Shown here: in pieces, positions 12,704 through 23,652 of the stretch
Layout of the letters: each line of letters begins with the position of its first letter
How positions within the stretch are numbered: the first letter of the stretch is position 1
Source: Skeletonema tropicum
Taxonomy: Eukaryota > Bacillariophyta > Thalassiosirophyceae > Thalassiosirales > Thalassiosiraceae
Assembly (NCBI GenBank): GCA_037178625.1
Contig: JAWZXG010000031.1
Span: 141,341 to 205,340, forward strand
Length of the DNA stretch: 64,000 bases
Direction of reading: 5' to 3'
Position numbers and translations under genes: made by a program
Notes under the pieces: generated by a model
The model's database searches: none
Told to the model about the DNA's origin: nothing
The model's input: the letters and a program-made list of their open reading frames with translations, nothing else

Positions 12704-13630
12704 AGAGAGTCGGTGAATTAAGTTGAGGTTGCGAGGCAGGAATGAAAGGTGTGACAGTCAACATCGGACAGATACACGACCGACATCTAAATAATGAATG
12801 ACGTAAGGGCAACAATTCCCCAAAATTGAGAGAAAGAAGAGGAACCCACTTGGAAAGTGACGTCATGCAGACCTCATTTGATTGAGATGATGTCAGAAGA
12901 CACTTACATTGGCACTTTTGTCCGAGAGAGCTTTGCCAAGTTATGTCAGACAGTTCCCTTGGTCAGACCCTGAAGTTTTACTGCAGTCATAAAGTGCCCC
13001 CAATCTGCTTTGTATGACGGGATGGCTCATCATCTGCTGAATCGGCGCAGCAACAACATCAGCAGCTTTTCCTTCATCGTCTCTTGAATCAGCAGAATGT
13101 ACATTAATCTGCGTCAATTCCGATGTCTACATATCCAAATCTGCCCCATTTATCTAATCTGATTAACTTTGTATTTATTTATTAGAGAGTCGGTGAATTA
13201 AGTTGAGGTTGCGAGGCAGGAATGAAAGGTGTGACAATCAACATCGGACAGATACACGACCGACATCTAAATAATGAATGATGTAAGGGCAACAATTCCC
13301 GAAAATTGAGAGAAAGAAGAGGAACCCACTTGGAAAGTGACGTCATGCAGACCTCATTTGATTGAGATGATGTCAGAAGACACTTACATTGGCACTTTTG
13401 TCCGAGAGAGCTTTGCCAAGTTATGTCAGACAGTTCCCTTGGTCAGACCCTGAAGTTTTACTGCAGTCATAAAGTGCCCCCAATCTGCTTTGTATGACGG
13501 GATGGCTCATCATCTGCTGAATCGGCGCAGCAACAACATCAGCAGCTTTTCCTTCATCGTCTCTTGAATCAGCAGAATGTACATTAATCTGCGTCAATTC
13601 CGATGTCTACATATCCAAATCTGCCCCATT
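12704..13630. repeat. Tandem duplication of about 447 bp private to unit 2
   Basis: The block 12704-13150 recurs at 13184-13630 with an offset of 480 bp. A 33-bp AT-rich joint (TATCTAATCTGATTAACTTT followed by GTATTTATTTATT) lies between the copies. The copies differ at a few bases (for example GTGACAGTC against GTGACAATC). Units 1 and 3 have a single copy. The block includes a CRE palindrome and the 5' part of the decayed third gene. Confidence 0.85.
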
Positions 13631-13985
13631 CATGACGGGTTACCTGGCTAATAACAATAATATTGTAAAGAATGTACAGGAGCAGCCAAATAAACGCCAT
13701 CCCTATCATCAAATGCGCTTTCGCTGCTAGGCGATGGTGGCTTGTCAAGAAATATTTCAAACCAACCAAGTTCAAATAATGCAGAGATTTATCAGCAGCT
13801 GGTATATCGGCAGCAACAGTTGCAACCAGATTACAGGCAGATCTACTTCTTCGGAAACATTGTCTTAGATCGATTAATCGTGCTGCCAAAACTTCAACTA
13901 TGATGTTGTTCAATCTAGGCAGGCAGTGAACGAAATGTGCACCGGAGCGGGCCAGACGTAATATGGCGATAAATCTGGTGATTAA
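13495..13985 (+). pseudogene. Relic of a third DUF6824-family gene, unit 2
   Basis: Same relic as at 5990-6475 in unit 1, with the same matches to the Q-rich body and end of type A. Its first part is also present in the preceding duplicated block (about 13015-13150). It carries many stops and shifts in frame and has no DUF6824 exon next to it. Confidence 0.55.
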
Positions 13986-14752
13986 GGCAAATACTTTCCT
14001 CAAATCAGCTTGCATATCTGTACTTGATCTTCTTCATTCATGATTTTCTTGACTTCCACTGCTCTAGAGTTGCTACAGTGCGTTGCTCGTTGCTCTTCCA
14101 TTTGACCTTGTCAAGATATTTGCATACTTTTCATCAATAGCAGCATTAACATTAATATATCTGGAAGGACTAGTCGCTGCGCCTGATACTAGGTACCATA
14201 GTACGCAAGAATCAAATGCGGATTAGATATATACTATGAGTTGAAAAAATGAATGTCAACAGTGGCAGTGGCAATGTTTTTGGGCTGGTGCAATGTGCAA
14301 CTCTTAAGTTTCTCTCTTTTGGATCACGAAAGGTCACAAAGATATACAGTGCAATGATGAACTGGCTAAAGGTCACAGCACTGATTGCGGCTAATTGGCC
14401 GCGGCAACAACAAATGGCCTCACTCAGCTGTCTCGTCTCATATGTGCATAATTCATTTTGTTTCGTTTCTTACCTAACTTACAATATTATCACGTCTTCG
14501 AGACGTTGCTCTATGTGATTACATATCATAATGCCGTCTTCAGCAAAAGTAGAAGGAGGTGGGTTTGTACTACAAATGTCGCTTTGTTGCAAATGTCGTA
14601 CAACGCATTTGACTCGTATAAACGTGTCAGATGTACCACAAATTGGAACAGATGCTCCTCTGGCGGTGCTGCAGCGGCCACCACGCCATCCACCTCGCTC
14701 ACCACCTGTTTCGGCAACGTTCTCAGGCTGTGGGCTGCAACTCTCGTCACGT

Positions 14753-15964
14753 CAGGGCACATACTTAAAAGAATGGGCTGAACCACAAAAAAAGGCCTCT
14801 ACCACCACGATCGTTATCACAATTCTCTAACCCACGTGCGTAGCAAATAAGTCTAAGACCACAAAAAACATCGCCACAGATCGCCACCATGATGATTCTG
14901 ACGGCAAACCATGGTACTATCGGGTCAACGCACCCAAAACCATGAAAAACAATCTTTTTAAACCAATTTTTTGTGTAGATTCCGATTCTGTAAGCGGCGG
15001 CGGTCGAATCGAAGTTGCTGTGACGGTATACGGCTCCAATCGACGTAGACATAAAATCTGCAATCTGCACCTGCTGGCAGCATCGTGACATACTCATATT
15101 AAATAAAATTAGGTAGTTCAACGGCCATGTTGCATTACAGACTCCTTCTACATATTATAATGATTGATTATTATTATCACCTTTCTTCATTATTTGCCAA
15201 ATACAGTTATTAATGGAGTAGTAGGTCGAATCATCGGCTGTTGTTCGTATGCCATCCGACACGTATGGTGTTGTTAGCAGTCATATAATACCCTGAATAA
15301 ATACAAAAATATCCGCCAACGATGACAGCAGCTCTCATTAATCATCAGTGATATCAGTTCTATCATGTTCTTTGTCTTTGTCGGAAATGGTTGTGTCCGT
15401 GGATCGGCTCCACAAAAATAAATGTGCTTGTGTCAGTGGATCGGCTCCAACAAAATGATGTACAGTGATGGTGATAATTTGACATGCATTATCGACGATG
15501 GCGAGGGATCTTAATTAATTTCCTGAACTGTTGTTGATGTTGGGTCGACGGCAGCGCTCGTTTTTGTCGGCAATGGTATGATGCATCGGTGGATCGGAGG
15601 ATCATCGGAGGATCATCCGATGATGTGCTGTCGCCATCATCAAATGCACAATAATGGAATGCCCCTTAATTTCTCGAAATGGCGGATTCGTAGTCCAATA
15701 GCATGATAGAAGGCCACTGCGTCGGATCGAGAAATAAAATGGTGATAGCCATTGACATAATTTTTACTAGCAAAGCGTCATGGTGAAGATGTCATCGAAG
15801 TGTTTTGAGGAGGTTTGAGTGCAGAATTTTGATAACAATGGCGGTGGTGTGGGTGGAAAGGGCGCCCCCCCTAAACGGTTGCATAAGTAAGCAATATATC
15901 TAGATAAAAAAGAGGGCACCTCTTTTTCAATTTTGTGGTTCAGCCCATTCTTTTATGTGCCCTG
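14753..15964. mobile_element. Non-autonomous hAT-like element nested in the larger element
   Basis: The element starts CAGGGCACATA and ends TATGTGCCCTG. Its inverted ends match over about 34 bp (AAAAGAATGGGCTGAACC and on), with one 4-bp insertion in the left end. It is bounded by an exact 8-bp direct repeat CGTCACGT (14745-14752 and 15965-15972). CAGGG ends with an 8-bp target duplication are the hallmark of hAT transposons. At 1212 bp it has no long reading frame, so it must depend on a transposase encoded elsewhere. Internally, GTGGATCGGCTCC occurs twice near 15400-15450. It interrupts the outer element within a GCAACTCTCGTCACG repeat. Confidence 0.8.
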
Positions 15965-16710
15965 CGTCACGTTGGGGCTGCAACTCTCGTCACGTAGAAG
16001 ATGCAACTCTCGTCACGCTATAATCACACAATGCAACTCTCGTCTATGGGGGATTAGTTAAAATTCAAGATCCGTTCCATCACATTTGTTGACACCCATC
16101 ATTAACGTGACATCCCAGATCTCTTGCTGGAGGGCATTTGCGAAACTTGCTACCGCTGCAACTCGATGTCGGCGCAATGATGCAATATTACATCAACTTC
16201 ACGACGCATAAAACGCCACTGATGGTGAGTCAAATAGATCTAGATTACCCGCAATACCAAAATATCATGCAGATTTCATTGTTGCACCCCATAGGCTGGT
16301 AACTGCAACGGTCGCTGTCTTATTATTACATAGTTACGATGCTTGTAATTTTGCACAATTTTCACCACCTCACTTCACATAGTGCACAAATGCTACTCCA
16401 TAGCAGTTTATCAATCAAATATTGTTTAGAATGCGTCTATGCGCTCAGTAGAGCGGTTACTGCTACACATATGCTACGTTATTGAATATAACTGCAATGA
16501 ACATTATACCAGTTATTCTTGCAGGAGCACTGTGGATAGCCTTGGTGTGAGGACGAAGAGTGGCTGCCTCTACCACCCTGCTCTTCATAGTTTTATAGGC
16601 CTCCTGAAGATGACTGGCACTTGTGCGTCACTGTTGGCTTGGAATGCCCAAGAGTATCGACCCAGTTGTTCCAGCTTGTAGCGAAGTCAGTCAATCTTAT
16701 TCCAGAGTAG

Positions 16711-17100
16711 TTATCGACCGACATTGGCTTTCAAGTATTCCCACTCGTAGTTTGAATGCATTCTCTCTGTGGAACGATTTCTTCCAGCGAGTTTCGACAA
16801 CCAACTCGAAGAAGGAGGCATATCGATGGCAGCCTCCACTCCAGCATCAAGTCCATCATCGGAGAGATCATCCGCAGCGGCTGCCGCCATTCTGTCGAGC
16901 TCCTCATCATCTACATCGGAATCGTCACCAACCTGGCTTGGCGCTTGTGGTGTGGTATAGATAATGCCAAAGGGCTCACCAGTGCACTGTAATGACTTCG
17001 ATGATAAGTAACCTCTCCGGAGCGTCGACGTCTCCGCCGGCCATGGATGTTTGTGCCGGCGAGTTTTCTCCTCTTTTTTCTCCCCTTTTCTCGCCCCCAA
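16711..17100 (-). CDS. Unrecognised ORF inside the 2.4 kb element
   Basis: A 129-codon frame with a compositionally plausible second half: an acidic region (VGDDSDVDDEELDRMAAAA), an alanine/aspartate stretch, then PPSSSWLSKL and NYEWEYLKANVGR. It ends close to a region where another frame continues with SGIRLTDFATSWNNWVDTLG, suggesting a frameshifted remnant of a longer protein. Its position just inside the right inverted repeat suggests the end of a decayed transposon protein. No family is recognised; the start may not be real. Confidence 0.3.
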   Translation of the reverse strand: MGARKGEKKEEKTRRHKHPWPAETSTLRRGYLSSKSLQCTGEPFGIIYTTPQAPSQVGDDSDVDDEELDRMAAAAADDLSDDGLDAGVEAAIDMPPSSSWLSKLAGRNRSTERMHSNYEWEYLKANVGR

Positions 17101-17308
17101 ATTTGTTGAAGCCCACAGCCTGAAAAAATTGCCCCTGCTGGCATCTATCTACCGGGGGCCGGGGAAATACTCGTCAACTTCTCTGGTAGGAGTACACAGT
17201 GGTTCACAATGATATGCAGCACATTAGATAGGCTGCTGTCCTCTTCATCGCTTATTTCAATCAGGTCAGCCAAAAAATCCATCAACAACTTCACACGAAA
17301 CGAATAAG

Positions 17309-18869
17309 ATGGCATTGAAGCCAAGTGATAACGATGTGTTGTCGGGCCGTGGAGCTTGGTTCAATCAACATCCCGGCAATGAGCAATTTCGAAGGATACT
17401 CAATGAGCAAAAGGTAAGTTAGCCCCTGAACTTTTTCGTCTTCGTCTTCCAATATTGATAACAATTGAAATTAATTTTCAACACAATCATACTGATTCTC
17501 AAAGGATGTCTATATGGCTGGCACGAAGAAGCAAAAGATGGACATGTCCAAAGCCATCGTTGAAGCAATCTATTCGATGGATCCGCCCGGCCGATTTCTC
17601 AAACAATGTCCGGAAACTTGTCAATGGAACGAGCTGTCGAAGAGAGATGCAGCCGATAGGGTAGCCCAAGCGATGGCATATGCCGCTAGAGGTAAGGATG
17701 AAACGAAACGTAGGAGGGAAGAACGGCGGCGTTCCCGTCGAATATCACGGCAAAAGTCAAAGAATGATGATGATGATGACGTGGGTAGAAAATCATCGCA
17801 GCATGTTGATGATCGACCGGTTCATCTTCAGCCACACGAGACAACGAATCAGTTAGACCTCAATCATTCAACTTCCCGTTCAAATCATGAGCTTGCTGCC
17901 CGGCGACGCGGAGGGGCAGTAGGCACATGGAATAACACCCAACCTGCAACTGCAACTGAATTGCCGTGTATGCCTAGAAATTTCAATCTACAGCAGCAAC
18001 TTCATCTTCTCCTCCAGCAATTGCAACAATCTAGTACTGTAGACAATTCATCCATCAATGAAAGCGTAAATCAAAATGGATCGATTCATCTACTGGCTCA
18101 GACGCTATTGCAGCAGCAGCAGCAGCAGCAGCAACTTCTTCAGCTTCAGCACATCTTGGGTCCCCCGAATAATTCATTGGGACAGTTACTGCAGTCACAA
18201 AGTGCACTCCAACCTGCTTTCAATGTGGGGATAAGCCATCATCCGCTGAACCAGGCACAGCAACAGCAACAACTGCAGCAACCAAATCAGCTTCTACTCC
18301 CCCAGCAACTCTTGAATCAGCAGAATATGCTCCTGCCTGCGACATCTCCTATATCAATATTCACATCTGCTCCATTTTTGGTGGCAGGGCATCAAACTCA
18401 GGCAGCTACTAATGATCAGTTACTGAATCAGCGGCAGCAATCGAATCATGCATCATCAAATGCACTTTTGCTCAGCAGCATGTTGAGTCATTTACACCAC
18501 CAACCAAGTTCAAGTACAGGGGTATCCAACGCTCTCCAGCCAACGCAATCGCAGCTGATGAACCAACAGATGAACCAACTGCAACGCAGTGTAATGCTGC
18601 ATCAAAACCAGCCGCTGGCTTCAACTTCAGGTGCTTCTTTGAATAATCAGCAGTTGCAACAGTTGGATCCGCCCCTTCAACAGACATTAGAGACGACTCT
18701 ACAGCAGATTCAACAACACATTATGCAGGGCCCTCCACCGCCACTGCCACCGCTCAATTCTACCGGGGTGGCTTCAGCCAATGTTAACCCTTCTCAGTCG
18801 ACTAGACAGAAGGACAGCGAAGTGGGAGAGCAGAGCGATTCAGAAGACGGCAGCAATGGCGACTATTAG
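17309..18869 (+). CDS. DUF6824 poly-Q protein, type A copy 3 (A3)
   Basis: Exons 17309-17413 and 17505-18869 with a 91-bp intron give 489 residues, the shortest of the A proteins because the Q-rich region near 18106-18135 has lost codons (no KK or KI interruption). It is otherwise very close to A2, with private changes GKDETKRR and MPRNFNLQ. DUF6824 domain, basic stretch and acidic end are as in A1. Function unknown. Confidence 0.85.
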
Positions 18870-20652
18870 GTTTGCTCGTCTGAACTTGACTTCATTTTCT
18901 TCACAGTTGGTCATTAAGTGTATGATGTTAGCATAGGGTGAACTCTAACATTAGCAAAGTCACTGACGATAATCTGAACTGCGCTTTTCGCTTCGTACCA
19001 TCTGACCTCTCTGAGACCAACCGATGCCTATCATATTTGACTGCCTCTCCCCTCGAGTGCTTCACCTCCCAGCGTCCAAGAGGTACAGGCGAGAGGGAGG
19101 TAGAGAGTGTGGAACTTCTGACATCATTATTTCTCATGAATTTGACGTCACTTCTGTTCTTTGATGATTGCTTGATGCGTTGAATTTACTCGGGTCGAGT
19201 CAAATGATCAGGAACACTGGCCCACGGAGAAGACCTTTACAGGATGATGGCTGGATTGAAGCAATCGGATGCAAAAGCTTGCATGAGGTCGACATCAGAT
19301 AAAATACGTACAACATCTATATAATGTTGGTGTGACTGATTAGGATTAGATAGATGCGTCATGCTGTGAAGTGTGTCCACAGTCCACACAAAAGGTGGCT
19401 CAAAATGAGAGCACCGATCGATCCCAACATTCGTGGTTGGATGGACACAATATGATTGAAAAGCATGCCTGAACAACGAATTTGAATTTGACCGCCATGA
19501 TCTTACTACTGTCGTCTGATGTATTGTTTGCAGAACTTTATCTCTAATTCTAATTGGAATCTTTGCCATTAGCCTGCTTCTATTGCTCCTCCTTGGGGAT
19601 GTCTCTCTCTCTAGAGGCGAAGAGGATGTATTGATTGCTACTTCGGGTGGAGATGATATGATATGAGTGTGTTCCCTCCGGGATAGCTCTTCATAGATGA
19701 ACAGATGATGGTAGGTCCGGTTGGATTTGACTCTCTCTACCGAGATGTCTCTGTCTCTGAGGATGAGGGGGCTGCAGGTGGGTTATGGAAAGCGTTTCTG
19801 CGTGCCTGAGGATGGATGGCGATGTTGCCATGACGGAAAAACATCGCCACAGCGCATGCGTACTTCGCGACCAGAGCATTGGAACATGTGCATCCTATGT
19901 CAGTGTCCGCACTCAATGAATATTCTTTTGGTATGCCTTTGATTTCACTTCAGATTCTGCTCTCTCGTTGCTAGTTGTGGCAACTTTGATACAGTAAATC
20001 TACATTTTGGGATGTCATTGAAGCAATACTGCATGCATGAAGGAGTATCTGTGGTCGGTTTGATGAACTTGCACTGTCCTGTGTACTTAAAAGGTTAATT
20101 GATATTCAACCATATTGGATTGAGAATATACTCCCAGCCCCAGCAGAGAACTTACGTGGAACTATGTTGCTATGCTTAGCTTTGTGGTCAACCACTACTG
20201 GATCCCCTTCAAGCTTCTTCATCGTCGCAATGTATATTGACACGCCAACTCAATCTGGTGTATCCTTCTTCGTCTCCGTCAAAGCCAATGTCGTGTGTCC
20301 AGCTAGCAGGACTTGCTATAACTTTAGTCAAGGGAAATGGTCAATACGTCAGATCTACATCATACATAGGTACTTTGTGTTCACTCGAAAAGAAGATCGA
20401 AATTACCCTGCCTTGCTATTGTAACCGCAGAAGCAATAAACGAACAACAGCGGGACCGAAATAATAATATGATCGAATCCATCTCGAAGTTGACAGAATA
20501 GAGGTCATATCCTCGTCCCAGACTATACAGACGGTGGATGGAAATGTATGCCTCTGGACAGTATCATTTCTACCCCCCTGGTAACATAGTAACGAAATCG
20601 TAACTTATTCCTCCCCCCTCAAGCTACGCAAATTATAACACGAACACGAGCA
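18870..20652. other. A3-B3 spacer
   Basis: No gene is supported. This is the same spacer as in units 1 and 2, without the private inserts near 2217 (unit 1) and 9307 (unit 2). A TGACGTCA palindrome lies at 19143-19150. Several single-base variants near 20120, 20260 and 20330 distinguish it from units 1 and 2. Confidence 0.6.
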
Positions 20653-22371
20653 ATGGATCCAACAGTGAACGATGTCTTGTCCGGCCGTGGAGCTTGGTTC
20701 AATCAACATCCTGGCAATGAGCGTTTTCGACGGATGCTCGAAGAGCAAAAGGTGAGCCTGTCTGAGAATTTTCCTATATACCAACTCATTGATACATTTA
20801 ATGGATGAATATGTGATCAATCAAGAACTCGTTGATTTATGTCGATCATAATTCATTTCTTTGCTGAATGAGGAGGACGAAATAATGATTAAAATCATCC
20901 AACAACAATAATATCTCACCTCTTTTTTTTTCATCTGTCAAAGGATGCCTACATGGCTGGCACGAAGAAGCAAAAGATGAACATGTCCAAAGCTATCGTT
21001 GAAGCAATCTATTCGATGGATCCGCCCGGCCGATTTCTCAAACAATGCCCTGAAAGTGGTCGATGGAACGAGCTGTCGAAGAGAGATGCAGCCGATAGGG
21101 TAGCCCAAGCGATGGCATATGTCGTAAAAGGTAAAGATACATCGAAGCGTAAGAAAGAAGAACGGCGGTGTTCCCGTCGAATATCACGGCATAAGTCAAA
21201 GAATAACGATGGTGCTGCTGTGACTTCATCGCAGCATGCTGATGATCGACCGACTACTCAACATCATTTGCGCAGCTCGAGTAATCAGTCGGGAGATAGT
21301 GCTTCATCGTGGTCTTCTGTGGCAAATCACAAACTCACTGCTCGTGGTCCAGTAGCAGGAGACACCAATAATGCAGCTGCAGCTGCCGCAGAGTCGATAA
21401 CAATGGAGATTCGTGAACGTGGTACTGAATCGGTGGCAGATAATATGAATGTTGAGTCTGGAAACTCCACCTTTCGTCAGCAACTGCAAAGGAATCCTCC
21501 GCAAATGAATCCTCCGCAAATGAATCAATCCAGTGATGCCGTTATCCTGCCAGCATCCTCCATCGACCAAAGAGTGACTCAAAATGATGGATTGGTCCAA
21601 GTTCTAGCGCAGGCAGTGCAGCAGCAGCGACGCCATCATGATCAGCAGCAGCTCCTCCAATCCAATTTGGTCCCGAATCCGTTGGGACAGCTACTTTGCA
21701 CACAAACTTCACTTCAGCCTACTTCACTTGAAGGATTGGCTCATCAACTGTTGGCTCAGGCACAGCAGCAGCAACAAAATGTGCTTCAAACTGATTCGCT
21801 ACTAGCGACTCTCTCCCCATCAGCCCTGTCCTCAGCTTCTCAAGGGGTGTTGCCCACAAATAATGGCATGATTCTGAATGGGGCATCATCTTCAAACTAC
21901 TCGTTGAATCCTCAATCTTCTGACCCGCCCGCTAATATGAATATCTTGCAACACCACTTGCAACAACAATCGAATCCACCATCAAATAATGGGCTTTTGC
22001 TTAGCAGCTTATTGAGTAACTTACAGCACCAACCGAATAACATGGGGATAATCAGCGCACTCCAGGGAGCACAACAATTGGATCAATTGCAGCACAGTCT
22101 CAGGGGACATCATTCGCAGCAGATGATGTCTGCATTTCCAACTGCTCTCAATCAGTCCTCCGGGCAGCAGCAGCAGCTGCAGCAATCGCTGCTGTTGGAT
22201 CCGCATCATCAGGTATGGCAGACAGCTCTGCTGTCCCAGATCCAAAACTCGCAGGATCTCCCTTCGATCACTGCGCAGTCACCGGCTAATGCAGCTGCTG
22301 CATCGACTAGGCAGGAGGAGAGTGGCGTAGATGATGGGCAGAAGAGCATACCGAAAGAGAAACAAGCATGA
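20653..22371 (+). CDS. DUF6824 poly-Q protein, type B copy 3 (B3)
   Basis: Exons 20653-20751 and 20944-22371 with a 192-bp intron give 508 residues. It is the most diverged type-B copy: it adds GNST before FRQQ, duplicates NPPQM, and has PTALNQ where B1/B2 have RTALNQ, a shorter Q run and one extra K near the end. The DUF6824 domain (LSGRGAWFNQHPGNE, SMDPPGRFLKQ) and the basic stretch are intact, although one arginine is replaced by cysteine (EERRCSRR). Unknown function; a nuclear regulatory role is inference. Confidence 0.85.
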
Positions 22372-23652
22372 AATTTTTGTTTCAGACTGTACTCATGTTG
22401 CTTGGCTAACTTCAAACATTTAATTTCATATCAATGGATGATATTCATTGCGTAGTATTTCGACCTCTCATCAGGGGACCGAGACCGAGCGAGCCACAAT
22501 AGGCGAAAATAGGCGACGCATCATTTGTAATTGATGTCAACTCAGAGGATGCTGTGTCAGGTGTCACCATTTCTCCCCTGCAGAGATAAATATCTCTCTA
22601 GAGGGTAGAGAGTCGGTGAATGAAATTGAGGTTGCGATGAGGCAGGAATGAAAGGTGTGACAGTCAACATCGGACAGATACACGACCGACATCTAAATAA
22701 TGAATGACGTAAGGGCAACAATTCCCCAAAATTGAGAGAAAGAAGAGGAACCCACTTGGAAAGTGACGTCATGCAGACCTTATTGTTTGATTGAGATGAT
22801 GTCAGAAGACACTTTTGGCACTTTTGTCGAGAGAGCATTGCCAAGTTAGTCAGGCGGTTCCCATGGTCAGACCCTGAAGTTTTACTGCAGTCATAAAGTG
22901 CCCCCAATCATCTGCTTTGTATGACGGGACGGCTCATCATCTGCGGAATCGGGCGCAGCAACAACAGCAGAAGCTTTTCCTTCATCGTCTCTTGAATCAG
23001 CAGAATGTACATCCATCTGCGTCACCTCTATATAATCCAAATCTGCCCCATTCCTGAGTCACTTGGCCATTAACAAAAATTCAAATAATGCAGAATATCC
23101 TACGCGACGGCAACGTTGTTTTCTCCTAGAAGTAATCAGCAGCTGCTATCGGCGCAGCAACAGTAGCAACCAGATTACAGGCAGATATACTTCTTCGGAA
23201 ACAACTCCCATCGATTAATCGAACTGCCAAAACTTCAACTATGATGTTGCTCAATCGACTAGGCAGGCAGAGAAGAACGATGTGAACAGAGTGGCCAGAT
23301 GAAGTATGGTGATAAATCTGGTGGTTTTTAGGTTAAAAGTACTTTCCTCGAATCAGCTTGCATATCTGTACTTTTGATCTTCGTCTTTCATGATTTTCTT
23401 CACTTTCACTGCTAGAGAGCTGATAGTGCGTCGCTCTCCCACTATTTGACCTTGTTACTTCCACTGAGAGGCAATACGACGACCGAAAGAAGGCATCCCA
23501 GACTGTGCAATGAATATTATTCCTTTCAGCTCATAGAAATTGTATTGGAAGGAACGAGCCAGTCTCATCCCAACTCTAGGAAAGGGAGAACATTCTTGAT
23601 CACGATGCTTGCACCAGACGTGATACGCTTCTCCTTCCTCATGGCCTCCACA
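22372..23652. other. Spacer after B3; right edge of the array
   Basis: No intact gene. Homology to the spacers after B1 and B2 continues, with more differences, to about 23457 (end of CTATTTGACCTTGT) and then stops, marking the right edge of the array. It contains the unit 3 relic and a TGACGTCA at 22764-22771. The last 200 bases belong to the 3' side of the LRR gene on the - strand. Confidence 0.6.
22925..23330 (+). pseudogene. Relic of a third DUF6824-family gene, unit 3
   Basis: A more decayed version of the relics at 5990 and 13495. GGCTCATCATCTGCGGAATC with CAG/CAA codons, CTTGAATCAGCAGAATGTAC and, near 23253, CAATCGACTAGGCAGGCAG are readable counterparts of the type-A body and tail. 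It lacks part of the middle seen in unit 1. No open frame remains. Confidence 0.5.

Larger units (their letters stand above)
12479..14712. other. Spacer after B2, left of the inserted element
   Basis: No intact gene. It contains a tandem duplication (12704-13630), the unit 2 copy of the decayed third gene, and then sequence equal to 6530-7195 of unit 1 up to the point where an inserted element begins. Small ORFs at 13584-14015 (-) and 14249-14518 (+) are shared with unit 1 only through DNA identity and show no coding signal. Confidence 0.5.
14713..17133. mobile_element. 2.4 kb element with 29-bp terminal inverted repeats
   Basis: The left end 14713-14741 (GGCAACGTTCTCAGGCTGTG...) and the right end 17105-17133, read in reverse, match at 25 of 29 positions; both include TCAGGCTGTGGGCT. 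The site in unit 1 (near 7190-7205) lacks the element, so it is an insertion in unit 2 or a loss from unit 1. The flanking 8-mers CCTGTTTC and CCTGCTGG agree only partly, so a target duplication is not proven. Unit 1 carries an extra TCTCAATGA at the joint, which could be an excision footprint. A motif GCAACTCTCGTCACG recurs inside each side of the nested element. No full transposase is visible; the only sizeable frame is 16711-17100 on the - strand. The superfamily is not identified. Confidence 0.7.
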
